The position numbers and the translations under genes were made by a program. Positions 1 through 7,491 of a DNA stretch of 20,690 bases are shown piece by piece (position 1 is the stretch's first letter; the number at the start of each line of letters is the position of its first letter). Under the pieces are notes generated by a model. It searched no databases. It worked only from the letters and a program-made list of their open reading frames with translations, and was not told the DNA's origin. Origin of the DNA: Coriobacteriia bacterium (GTDB lineage Bacteria > Actinomycetota > Coriobacteriia > Coriobacteriales > QAMH01); assembly GCA_900758075.1 (NCBI GenBank), contig CAAEQF010000079.1:1-20690 (forward strand), in the 5' to 3' direction.

Positions 1-69
1 GCGCTCGCGGCGCTGGTCGGCAGTCGCCTTGGCGGCGCGGTCGACCCGCCGCCCGAGGGATCCACTTGA
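1..69 (+). CDS. Possible 3' end of a plus-strand gene (partial, unidentified)
   Basis: Frame 1 is open from the window edge and ends at a TGA at 67-69, giving a 22-residue tail rich in Ala, Gly and Pro. It would converge on eno and end about 50 bp before the hairpin at 120-161. Nothing in so short a piece identifies a family, and another frame on the same strand is also open here, so this is only a candidate. Confidence 0.2.
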   Translation, partial: ALAALVGSRLGGAVDPPPEGST

Positions 70-119
70 GTTTGGTTTTGCGGTATTCGGCATCCCGGCT
101 ATCGTCCTGGTACATATAA

Positions 120-161
120 AGCTGTGCGGGAGGACGCACAATGGCACCCTCCCGCACAGCT
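120..161 (-). terminator. Hairpin terminator after eno
   Basis: A perfect 14-bp stem (120-133 with 148-161; arm AGCTGTGCGGGAGG) encloses a 14-nt loop. It starts 9 bp beyond the eno stop codon. Read on the minus strand the stem is followed by TTTATATG, a weak U-run, so it most likely ends the ftsE-ftsX-mazG-eno transcript. On the plus strand it could also stop any converging transcript, although no T-run follows there. Confidence 0.75.
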
Positions 162-169
162 AAAGGTCA

Positions 170-1462
170 CTACTTGCTGATGCTGTAGAACGCGTCGTTG
201 CCCGCATAGTCCGCGGAAGCGCCGAGTTCTTCTTCGATGCGGATGAGCTGGTTGTACTTCGCGATGCGGTCGGTACGGCACGGGGCGCCCGTCTTGATCT
301 GGCCGGAGTTGACGGCAACGGACAGGTCCGCGATAGTCGTGTCTTCCGACTCGCCGGAGCGGTGGCTGACAACGCAAGTGTAGTTGTTCTTCTTGGCGAG
401 CTCGATGGTGTCGAGCGTCTCGGTCAGGCTGCCGATCTGGTTGAGCTTGATGAGAATGGCGTTGGCGACGCCGAGGTCGATGCCCTTCTGCAGGCGCTCG
501 GCGTTCGTGACGAACAGATCGTCGCCCACGAGCTGGACGCGGTCGCCGATGCGCTCGGTGAGCATCTTCCAACCGTCCCAGTCCTCTTCTGCCATGCCGT
601 CTTCGATCGAGACGATTGGGTACTTGGCGACAAGCGCCTCCCAGTAGTCGACCATCTGCTCGCTCGTGAACGACTTGCTCTCGCCCTTGAGCTCGTACAT
701 ACCGGTCTCAGGGTTGTAGAACTCGGTCGAGGCCGGGTCCATGGCGAAGCGGATCTGCTCGCCGGGGGTGTAGCCGGCTTTGAGGCAGGCCTCGGTGATC
801 AGCTCGAAGGGCTCGGCGTTGGTCTTGAGGTCGGGGGCAAAGCCGCCCTCGTCGCCGACGCCCGTGGAAAGGCCCTTCTCCTTGAGGACGTTTTTGAGCG
901 TGTGGTAGATCTCGGAGCACCAGCGCAGACCTTCCGCGAACGTGGACGCCCCGACGGGCATGATCATGAACTCCTGGAAGTCGACGCTGTTGTCGGCATG
1001 CACGCCGCCGTTGAGGATGTTCATCATGGGGGTGGGAAGCAGATGGGCGTTGGCACCGCCGATGTAGCTGTAGAGCGTGAGCTCGGTGGATTCCGCCGCC
1101 GCCTTGGCAACGGCCAAAGACGCGCCGAGGATGGCGTTGGCGCCGAGCTTGCCCTTGTTGGGCGTGCCGTCGAGCTCGATGAGCGTCTGGTCTATGGCGC
1201 GCTGGTCGGTGGCCTCCATGCCGATGAGCGCATCGGCGATCTCTTCGTTTACGTGGTCGACAGCGGTGAGCACGCCTTTGCCAAGGTAGCGAGCGGACTC
1301 GGGATCCCTCAACTCGACGGCTTCGAACTGGCCGGTCGAGGCGCCAGAAGGAACCGTTGCACGGCCGAAGGAGCCATCGTCTAGCGCGACCTCGACTTCG
1401 ACCGTGGGATTGCCACGAGAATCGAGAACTTCGCGACCGTACACATCGATGATGACGCTCAT
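170..1462 (-). CDS. eno: Enolase (phosphopyruvate hydratase)
   Basis: Cytosolic glycolytic enzyme interconverting 2-phosphoglycerate and phosphoenolpyruvate. The 430-aa protein is full length for the family. Visible landmarks are SGASTG (39-44), GDEGGFAPD (203-211), the Mg-binding acidic residues D242, E287 (SIEDG) and D314 (GDD), the catalytic lysine in LIKLNQ (K339), and SHRSGE (366-371). The ATG overlaps the mazG stop codon as ATGA, and a good ribosome site (AAAGGA, 6 nt before ATG) lies inside the end of mazG, so the two are co-translated. The mazG-eno order is common in actinobacteria. The stop is TAG, and a strong hairpin follows. Confidence 0.98.
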   Translation of the reverse strand: MSVIIDVYGREVLDSRGNPTVEVEVALDDGSFGRATVPSGASTGQFEAVELRDPESARYLGKGVLTAVDHVNEEIADALIGMEATDQRAIDQTLIELDGTPNKGKLGANAILGASLAVAKAAAESTELTLYSYIGGANAHLLPTPMMNILNGGVHADNSVDFQEFMIMPVGASTFAEGLRWCSEIYHTLKNVLKEKGLSTGVGDEGGFAPDLKTNAEPFELITEACLKAGYTPGEQIRFAMDPASTEFYNPETGMYELKGESKSFTSEQMVDYWEALVAKYPIVSIEDGMAEEDWDGWKMLTERIGDRVQLVGDDLFVTNAERLQKGIDLGVANAILIKLNQIGSLTETLDTIELAKKNNYTCVVSHRSGESEDTTIADLSVAVNSGQIKTGAPCRTDRIAKYNQLIRIEEELGASADYAGNDAFYSISK

Positions 1463-2379
1463 TGTTGATCCTTTCTCAGCTCTTCTTTAGCTTGGCCCCA
1501 CAGACTTTCGAGTCGAGTGCGCGGGAGCGTGTCAATCCGCTGCTTATCGTCTTCGTAAGCATGCTGCTCCATAATAGCCCAGCGCCTGCGGAATTTTGTG
1601 CAGACCGTGCGAAGAGCCGCCTCGGCATCGATGTGCTCCTTGCGGGCCACATTGACGAGCGTGAACAGCACGTCGCCGAACTCCTCGGCCGCATGCGCGC
1701 TGCCCGGCTCGGCCTCGCGAAACTCGCCGACCTCCTCGTCGACCTTTGCCCAGACGTCTTCGACGCTGTCCCACTCGAACCCCGCGTTCACTGCCTTCTT
1801 AGAGATCTTCTGCGCCTGCTGCAAGGCGGGAAGGCTGCAGGGCACGTCGTCGAGGAGCGGGCACGGCCTATCCGGATCGAGCCCTTGGGCGAGCGCCTCC
1901 TCGCGCGCGGCGTCCTGCTCGAGCTTGCGCTCATGTGCTTTGATGTGCTCCCACATGTCGAGCACCCGTCCGGGAGTCGTCGCCTCCTCGACCTCGCGCG
2001 GGGAGAAGCCCGCGGCCGCAAGCGAGGTCTCCACGCCGAAGACATGCGGATGCCGGCGGACCATCTTGGACTGGATGTCGGCGATGACGTCGTCGATGGT
2101 GAACTCGCCGTTGTCGGCGGCTATTTGCGCCTGGAGGACCACCTGCAGCAGCACGTCGCCGAGCTCTTCGCGCATGTGGCGCGTATCGTCGCGCTCGATG
2201 GCATCAACTGCCTCTGCCGCTTCTTCGATCATGTTGCTCGCGATACTCGCGTGCGTCTGCTCCCTGTCCCAGGGACATCCGTCGGGAGCGCGCAGCGCGG
2301 CGATGGTCTCGCAGAAATCCACGAAGGCCTCCCCTGTAGCAGAGAAGGCCCCGTGCGCGTTGTTGCTGTCAGGCTGCAT
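1459..2379 (-). CDS. mazG: MazG-type nucleoside triphosphate pyrophosphohydrolase
   Basis: All-alpha NTP pyrophosphohydrolase thought to clear non-canonical or excess (d)NTPs. The 306-aa protein has two MazG domains. The first (about 15-115) carries EEAAE (52-56) and EELGD (71-75), the metal-binding EExxE...ExxD pattern. The second (about 195-275) carries EEVGE (215-219) and EEFGD (232-236). A roughly 80-residue linker containing a charged helix joins them, slightly longer than in the E. coli protein. The start lies 3 bp after the ftsX stop with only a weak ribosome site, which suggests translational coupling. The last 4 bp overlap eno. Confidence 0.95.
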   Translation of the reverse strand: MQPDSNNAHGAFSATGEAFVDFCETIAALRAPDGCPWDREQTHASIASNMIEEAAEAVDAIERDDTRHMREELGDVLLQVVLQAQIAADNGEFTIDDVIADIQSKMVRRHPHVFGVETSLAAAGFSPREVEEATTPGRVLDMWEHIKAHERKLEQDAAREEALAQGLDPDRPCPLLDDVPCSLPALQQAQKISKKAVNAGFEWDSVEDVWAKVDEEVGEFREAEPGSAHAAEEFGDVLFTLVNVARKEHIDAEAALRTVCTKFRRRWAIMEQHAYEDDKQRIDTLPRTRLESLWGQAKEELRKDQQ

Positions 2380-2382
2380 CGA

Positions 2383-3306
2383 TCAGACTTTGAGGTAGCG
2401 GCGCATCGCGATGGCGGAGCCAAGCATGCCGATGGCGATGCCGGCGACGATCAGCACCGCGTAGATGAGCCCGTAGGTGCTCGGGTCGACCGAGAGCGGC
2501 AGGAAGCTCACCGCATGCTCGAGCGAGGGCATGAGCGTCGCTCGCATGATCGAGATCACGATGATGGCGAGTATCGCGCCCACAAGCGCCTGCAATGCGC
2601 CCTCCATGAGGAACGGCCCTCGGATGAAGCCGTTGGTGGCGCCGACGAGGCGCATGATCGAAATCTCCCTGCGACGCGCCAGAATAGCCAGGCGAATCGT
2701 ATTGTTCAGGAACACGAGCGAGATGAACACGAGCAGGACAACCACTACGACGCAGGCGTACCTGATCAGGTTCGTGACGGCGAACAGACGCTCGACCGTG
2801 CCCTGCCCGTACTTGACGGAATCGGACGGGTCTTCGGAGTTGTCGGCGATAGACGTGAACGTATCGCTCGACAAGATCTTGTCGACGGTCTCGTGGACCT
2901 GCTTCGTGTCGACGAGCGTGATGACGTAGGTGCGAGGCAGCGGGTTGCCGTCGAGCTGGTTGACGATGTCGGGGTTGTTGGTCGTCTGGTTGGTGAAGTC
3001 CTGCAGGACCTGGTCTTTGTTCCTGAAGTCGACCGACGCGATATTGCCCTCGGTGTTGGTGAGGGTCCCCAGGTAGTCGTCGAGCGCCTGGATCTGCTCG
3101 TCGGTTGCGTTGTCCGAGATGTACAGGCGCACGTTGACCTCGTCTTCGAAAGACTGGGCCAGGTTGCCGATCATGATCGAGAACACGATCGTGACGCCGA
3201 TCATGAGCAGGGACAGGAAGATCGTGATAATGCCGCCGATGGTGGTTCCGAGGTTACGGCGAGAGCTGATCAGAGACTCTTTGAAGAAGTAGAGAATCTT
3301 AGACAT
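2383..3306 (-). CDS. ftsX: Cell division ABC-type membrane protein FtsX
   Basis: Membrane partner of FtsE. In the family, the FtsEX complex uses ATP hydrolysis at the septum to switch on cell-wall hydrolases. The 307-aa protein has the standard layout: a short cytoplasmic N-terminus, TM1 at about 23-48, an extracytoplasmic loop of about 130 residues (50-180), then TM2 (180-202), TM3 (236-254) and TM4 (278-302). The cytoplasmic turn after TM2 has the family-typical RRREISIMRLVGAT (211-224). The start codon overlaps the end of ftsE by 8 bp. No RipC/PcsB-type hydrolase gene lies in the window, so the extracellular partner is not evident. Confidence 0.96.
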   Translation of the reverse strand: MSKILYFFKESLISSRRNLGTTIGGIITIFLSLLMIGVTIVFSIMIGNLAQSFEDEVNVRLYISDNATDEQIQALDDYLGTLTNTEGNIASVDFRNKDQVLQDFTNQTTNNPDIVNQLDGNPLPRTYVITLVDTKQVHETVDKILSSDTFTSIADNSEDPSDSVKYGQGTVERLFAVTNLIRYACVVVVVLLVFISLVFLNNTIRLAILARRREISIMRLVGATNGFIRGPFLMEGALQALVGAILAIIVISIMRATLMPSLEHAVSFLPLSVDPSTYGLIYAVLIVAGIAIGMLGSAIAMRRYLKV

Positions 3307-4363
3307 CGTAACCGTAGACTCCCTTCTTCTGGTCGCGGACGAGCACGCCGTTTTCCAAGGCGAGCACGCGTCGACGCATCTGGTCGACCATCTCGCGGTC
3401 GTGCGTGGCTACGAGGATCGTAGTGCCCGTGCGGTTGATGCGCTCGAGCAGGCGCATGATGCCGAGCGAGGTCTGTGGGTCGAGATTGCCCGTGGGCTCG
3501 TCGCAGATGAGCAGCGGCGGGCGGTTGACGATGGAGCGCGCGATGGAGACGCGCTGCTGCTCGCCGCCGGAGAGCTGGTCGGGCAGCTGGTCCATCTTCT
3601 CCTCGAGGCCGACGAGGCGCAAGACCTCGGGGACCTGGGTGTTGATGACGTGGCGTGACTTGCCGATGACCTCGAGCGCGAACGCGACGTTCTCGAACGC
3701 GGTCTTGCCGGGAAGCAGCTTGAAGTCCTGGAAGACGCAGCCGACGTTGCGGCGCAGGTACGGGATGCGCCAGTTCTTGATGGTGCGGAGATTCTCGCCC
3801 GCGACGATCAGCTCGCCGCTCGTGGGGACGATCTCGCGGTTGAGCATGCGGATGAAGGTCGACTTTCCGGAGCCGGAGTGGCCGACCAAGAACAGGAACT
3901 CGCCCGCACGCACGTCGAGCGTGAGCCCGTTGAGGGCGGGGCGGTCGGGCTGCGTCGGGTAGACCTTCGTGACGTTGCGCAGCGAGATGACAACCGGCCC
4001 GAGCTTTTGCTGCACGCCGTCTTGCTGGGCAAGGTCGGCGTACGAGCCGACGGCCTCGTTTGCCGGCGCCATGTCCGCGATGCTCGGGATGGCCTGCATA
4101 CGCTGGGATACGCCGGGGTTGCCCCCGCGGCGCTGTTGCTGTTGGACGGGACGCATGCGCTGAGATGCGCCGGGATTGCCCCCGCGGGCATCCACACGGG
4201 GCAACCGCGCGTCCATCTGCTGCGAGTTTCTCTGGTTGGTTCTCGCGCGTTGCGCACCTTGCTGGGGGCGCCGCTGGCCTGCTGCAGGCCGCTGTCCTCC
4301 CCGAGGTGACGGGCCACCCGAAGAACTGTGGGTGCCGCGCGACGATTTGCCGAATTTTGGCAC
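3299..4363 (-). CDS. ftsE: Cell division ATP-binding protein FtsE with long N-terminal extension
   Basis: Cytoplasmic ATPase of the FtsEX complex. The ATPase core is complete: Walker A GHSGSGKST (161-169), signature LSGGEQQ (264-270), Walker B LLICDEP (284-290) and the H-loop His321. FtsE is usually about 230 aa; this one is 354 aa because of about 118 extra residues, almost free of hydrophobic residues and rich in Gln, Arg, Gly, Ser and Pro. Within the extension GGNPG(A/V)SQRM occurs twice. The GTG start at 4361-4363 is supported by GGAG 6 nt upstream and by a promoter whose -10 box ends 38 bp before it, so the extension is probably translated. Internal Met50, Met70, Met89 or Met98 are alternative starts. 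Confidence 0.93.
   Translation of the reverse strand: MPKFGKSSRGTHSSSGGPSPRGGQRPAAGQRRPQQGAQRARTNQRNSQQMDARLPRVDARGGNPGASQRMRPVQQQQRRGGNPGVSQRMQAIPSIADMAPANEAVGSYADLAQQDGVQQKLGPVVISLRNVTKVYPTQPDRPALNGLTLDVRAGEFLFLVGHSGSGKSTFIRMLNREIVPTSGELIVAGENLRTIKNWRIPYLRRNVGCVFQDFKLLPGKTAFENVAFALEVIGKSRHVINTQVPEVLRLVGLEEKMDQLPDQLSGGEQQRVSIARSIVNRPPLLICDEPTGNLDPQTSLGIMRLLERINRTGTTILVATHDREMVDQMRRRVLALENGVLVRDQKKGVYGYDV
4101..4187. repeat. Imperfect 30-bp direct repeat inside the ftsE extension
   Basis: Two copies, 4101-4130 and 4158-4187, match at 27 of 30 positions with a 57-bp period, a multiple of three. They encode the repeated GGNPG(A/V)SQRM segment. The layout suggests an in-frame tandem duplication of a disordered segment. 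Confidence 0.8.
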
Positions 4364-4401
4364 GTTTCACTCCGATCGTTTATTCGACTGAATCGTACGA
4401 C

Positions 4402-4430
4402 ATTCTAACGAACATGCTGTTTTAGCCCAA
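4402..4430 (-). promoter_or_regulatory. Sigma70-type promoter of ftsE-ftsX-mazG-eno
   Basis: On the minus strand TTGGGC (-35, 4425-4430) is separated by exactly 17 bp from TAGAAT (-10, 4402-4407). The predicted start of transcription near 4395 leaves a leader of about 30 nt before the GTG of ftsE. It lies in a 140-bp gap after the transketolase gene and is the clearest housekeeping promoter in the window. Confidence 0.65.
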
Positions 4431-4464
4431 GTTTCGAGCCGAAGCAACACAAAGCGTCCACGCG

Positions 4465-4496
4465 AGGCGGCGCGCCCCGCAACGGGCACGCCGCCT
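4465..4496 (-). terminator. Possible terminator hairpin after the transketolase genes
   Basis: Eight base pairs (AGGCGGCG at 4465-4472 with CGCCGCCT at 4489-4496), a C/A mismatch and a further 4 bp (4474-4477 with 4484-4487) close on a 6-nt loop. It starts 7 bp past the stop codon of the transketolase C-subunit gene. No T-run follows on the minus strand, so termination may be partial or need another factor. Confidence 0.4.
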
Positions 4497-4503
4497 TTCG
4501 TCC

Positions 4504-5439
4504 CTATTTTCTGGCAAGGACCGCCTTGACTCTCTCGACAATGCCCGCGGCGTCGAGCTTGAACTCCGCGAGCAGCTCGTTGGGGTCGCCGCTCGTGCCG
4601 AAGCTGTCGCGCACGCCGACACGCTCGAGTGGCACCGGGTAGTTCTCGCCGAGGATGTCCGCAACGGCGGAGCCAAGGCCGCCCACCGTCGAATGCTCCT
4701 CGCAGGTGACGACGCAACCGGTCTTTTTCACGCTGGCGAGCAGCGTCTCCTTGTCGAAGGGCTTGATGGAGAACGCGTCGATGACCTCGGCGTCGATGCC
4801 CTCGGCCGCCAGAAGCTCTTTTGCCTCGAGCGCCTGGGCCACTTCGACGCCCGCCGCGATGACGGTCACGTCGGTGCCCTCGGAAAGAACGTAGGACTTG
4901 CCGAGTTCGAGCGTGGCCTGCGCATCGTAGACCTCGGGGACTTTGGCCCTTCCCAGGCGGACGTAGAACGGTCCGGGAGTTGCCGCGGCGATGCGGATGG
5001 CCTGCTTTGCGGCCCAGTAGTCTGCTGGGACGAGCACGTTCATGCCCGGAAGCCCGCGCATGAGGCTGATGTCCTCGAGCATCTGGTGGCTGCCGCCATC
5101 GGGGCCGACGGTGACGCCGGAGTGGGTCGGCGCGACCTTGACGTTAAGGTTTGCGTAGCAGACGGTGTTGCGGATCTGGTCATAGCAACGCCCCGTGCCA
5201 AACGCGGCGAAGCTGCCGGTGAAGGCGACCTTGCCCGCGAGCGAGAGGCCAGCTGCCACATCGATCATGTTCTGCTCGGCGATGCCGACGTTCACGAGGC
5301 GCTCGGGATACGCCTCTCCGAGCTTCTTCGTCGTGGTGGAGCCGGAGAGATCGGCCTCGACGGCCATGACGTCCACGCCTTCTGCGGCCAGTTCGACGAG
5401 GGTCTCGCCGTAGCCCGCGCGCGTTGCGATATCACTCAT
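4504..5439 (-). CDS. Transketolase, C-terminal subunit
   Basis: Provides the pyrimidine-binding and C-terminal domains of a two-gene transketolase. With the upstream N-subunit it should transfer two-carbon units between sugar phosphates in the non-oxidative pentose phosphate pathway, using thiamine diphosphate. In the 311-aa protein GIAEQNM (52-58) holds the conserved Glu55 that activates the cofactor, the APTHSG...GSHQ segment (103-119) is typical of transketolases, and a C-terminal domain spans about 185-305. A 1-deoxyxylulose-5-phosphate synthase half is less likely given these motifs and the partner gene. The ATG is 3 bp after the N-subunit stop codon. The stop is TAG. Confidence 0.93.
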   Translation of the reverse strand: MSDIATRAGYGETLVELAAEGVDVMAVEADLSGSTTTKKLGEAYPERLVNVGIAEQNMIDVAAGLSLAGKVAFTGSFAAFGTGRCYDQIRNTVCYANLNVKVAPTHSGVTVGPDGGSHQMLEDISLMRGLPGMNVLVPADYWAAKQAIRIAAATPGPFYVRLGRAKVPEVYDAQATLELGKSYVLSEGTDVTVIAAGVEVAQALEAKELLAAEGIDAEVIDAFSIKPFDKETLLASVKKTGCVVTCEEHSTVGGLGSAVADILGENYPVPLERVGVRDSFGTSGDPNELLAEFKLDAAGIVERVKAVLARK

Positions 5440-5442
5440 TGC

Positions 5443-6282
5443 CTATTCCTCTCCTTCGAGCTCTGCGAGTGCCTGGGCGACCTGCTCGGCATTAGGCGCC
5501 TTGCCGTGCCACCCGGCCTGGTTTTCCATGAACGAGACTCCCTTGCCCTTGACCGTGTGGGCGACGATGCACACCGGGGCGTCCTCGATGAGCGTGGCTG
5601 CCTTGAGCGCGGTCAGCACGGCGTCGACGTCGTTGCCGTCGACTTCCATGGTCTGCCAGCCAAACGCCTTGAACTTGGCCGCGATGTTCTGGAGGCCTGC
5701 GACCGTCTTGACGTTGCCGTCGATCTGCAGCTCGTTGTTGTCGACGATGGCAACGAGGTTGTCGAGCTTGTAGTGGGCGGCAAACATCGCAGCTTCCCAC
5801 ACCTGCCCCTCTTCGATCTCTCCGTCGCCCATGAGCGTGAACACCTTGTGCGGCTGGGCGCCGGCTGCGTTGAGCTTGAGCCCGAGCGCGAGACCCGCAG
5901 AGATGGACAGGCCCTGGCCCAGCGAGCCCGTGGAGACCTCGACGCCGGGAACCTTCTTGGAGTCGGGATGCCCCTGCAGACGGCTGTGCAGCTTGCGCAG
6001 CGTGCCCAGCTCCTCTTCGGGGATATAGCCGATTTCGGCCAGCGCGGCGTACAGCACGGGCGCGGCATGGCCCTTCGACAGGATGAAACGGTCGCGCTCG
6101 GCGCTTTGCGGGTCGTGCTCGTCATAGTCCATGACGCCGCCGAAGTAGAGGCAGGCGACGATATCTGCCGCAGAGAGCGAACCGCCGGGATGGCCGCTTC
6201 CGGCCTCGCCGAGCATCTTGACGATGTTGGCGCGCATATGCCGTGCGGTTTCTTTTATTTCCGAACTGCTCTGGGTAATCAC
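5443..6282 (-). CDS. Transketolase, N-terminal subunit
   Basis: Carries the diphosphate-binding half of thiamine-diphosphate-dependent transketolase. The 279-aa protein shows GSGHPGG (28-34), LSKGHAAP (68-75), the TPP/Mg motif GDGEIEEGQVWEA (152-164) ending in NN (182-183), and the KGKGVSFMEN segment (245-254). Fused bacterial transketolase is about 650-700 aa; here the halves total 590 aa in two genes, as in archaea and various anaerobes. The GTG start is preceded by AAAGG 7 nt upstream. It lies 50 bp after prfB on the same strand, so it is probably transcribed together with secA-prfB. Confidence 0.94.
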   Translation of the reverse strand: MITQSSSEIKETARHMRANIVKMLGEAGSGHPGGSLSAADIVACLYFGGVMDYDEHDPQSAERDRFILSKGHAAPVLYAALAEIGYIPEEELGTLRKLHSRLQGHPDSKKVPGVEVSTGSLGQGLSISAGLALGLKLNAAGAQPHKVFTLMGDGEIEEGQVWEAAMFAAHYKLDNLVAIVDNNELQIDGNVKTVAGLQNIAAKFKAFGWQTMEVDGNDVDAVLTALKAATLIEDAPVCIVAHTVKGKGVSFMENQAGWHGKAPNAEQVAQALAELEGEE

Positions 6283-6332
6283 GCGGGTACCTTTCTCATG
6301 TCTTCACCATGACAAGCATGGATGCATCGGGG

Positions 6333-7451
6333 CTAGTGTAACGCCTCGCCACCTTGCGAGACGCGCCAACGGTGATATCCGATGACAAATTCGTCGATGT
6401 CGCCGTCGAGCACGGCGTCGACATTGCTCGTCTCGATGCCGCTGCGCAGATCCTTCACCATCTGGTACGGGTACAAGACGTAGTTCCTGATCTGGTTGCC
6501 GAACGAAATCTCGTGTTTGGGGCCGCGCAGCTCGTCGAGCTCGTCTTGGCGCTTCTGCTTCTCGATCTCGTAGAGCTTCGAGCGCAGGATGCCCATGGCC
6601 GTAGCGCGGTTCTGGATCTGGGAACGCTCGTTTTGGCAGGTAACGACGATACCCGTCGGCAGGTGCGTGATGCGGACTGCGGAGTCGGTCGTGTTGACGC
6701 CCTGCCCGCCATGCCCAGTCGAGCGGTAGACGTCGACGCGAAGGTCGCCTTCGTCGATGTCCACCTCGATGTCGTCCGGGACGACGGGCAGGACCTCCAC
6801 GCCGGCAAACGTCGTCTGGCGGCGCTTCTTCTCGTCGGTGGGGCTGATCCTGACCAGACGGTGCACGCCCTGCTCGCTGCGCAGCATCCCGTAGGCGTTG
6901 TGCCCGCTCACCGTGAAGACGGCGCGGTCGATGCCGATCGCCTCGCCCGGCTGCAGGTCGTTGACCGTCACCTTCCAGCCCTTGCGCTCGCAGTAGCGCG
7001 TGTACATGCGGAAGAGCATATCGGTCCAGTCCTGCGCCTCGAGTCCGCCTTGACCGGGGTTGATGGAGACGATCGCGTCGCTGGAGTCGAGTTCGTCGTC
7101 GAACCACGAGGCAAGCTCGAGGGCGTCCGCGCGCTTGTCCAGCGCGGCGATGGCAGACGCGACCTCGGCGTCGAGGTCGCCATCGTCCTCCTCGAGCGCG
7201 AGCTCGTTTGCCACCTCGGCGTCTTCGAGAGACGAAAGCGCCGCGTCGTATTCGGCTATCTCGTCGCGCAGCGCCGACGCCTTGCTCATGGTCGCCTGCG
7301 CTTTTTCCTGGTCGTCCCAAAAACCGGAGGCCGCGGACTTCAGCTCGAGGTCGGCAAGCTCCGGTCGCTTGCGCTCGATGTGCAGGTAGGCGCCCATCGT
7401 CTCGATGCGTTCGCGCAGCTTTGCAAGCTCCTGCTCGTGATTAACAGCCAT
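6333..7451 (-). CDS. prfB: Peptide chain release factor 2 (variant SPT anticodon tripeptide)
   Basis: Class I release factor expected to read UAA and UGA and to hydrolyse peptidyl-tRNA on the ribosome. The 372-aa protein has the N-terminal helical domain, the catalytic GGQ (248-250, within STGHGGQGVNTTDSAV), and the motif block VRIS-PT-DEKKRRQTTFAG. In canonical RF2 this block reads Ser-Pro-Phe; here it is Ser-Pro-Thr (codons at 6837-6845). The general architecture is RF2-like and resembles the mycobacterial protein. There is no in-frame UGA near codon 25, so the common +1 frameshift control is absent. ATG 7449-7451 is preferred over the adjacent upstream GTG because AGG is spaced 6 nt from the ATG. 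The stop is TAG. Confidence 0.95.
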   Translation of the reverse strand: MAVNHEQELAKLRERIETMGAYLHIERKRPELADLELKSAASGFWDDQEKAQATMSKASALRDEIAEYDAALSSLEDAEVANELALEEDDGDLDAEVASAIAALDKRADALELASWFDDELDSSDAIVSINPGQGGLEAQDWTDMLFRMYTRYCERKGWKVTVNDLQPGEAIGIDRAVFTVSGHNAYGMLRSEQGVHRLVRISPTDEKKRRQTTFAGVEVLPVVPDDIEVDIDEGDLRVDVYRSTGHGGQGVNTTDSAVRITHLPTGIVVTCQNERSQIQNRATAMGILRSKLYEIEKQKRQDELDELRGPKHEISFGNQIRNYVLYPYQMVKDLRSGIETSNVDAVLDGDIDEFVIGYHRWRVSQGGEALH

Positions 7452-7491
7452 CACTCACCTTCGGTATAGATTCTGCAAAGCGGACAACCGA

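Noticed and set aside
362..1384. Long plus-strand open frame opposite eno
   Set aside because: Antisense to a full-length enolase, with low-complexity composition and no family motif; such mirror frames are usual in high-GC DNA.
1462..3423. 653-codon plus-strand frame opposite mazG and ftsX
   Set aside because: Arg/Asp/Val/Leu-rich mirror of the true genes without motifs or ribosome site; both true genes are certain.
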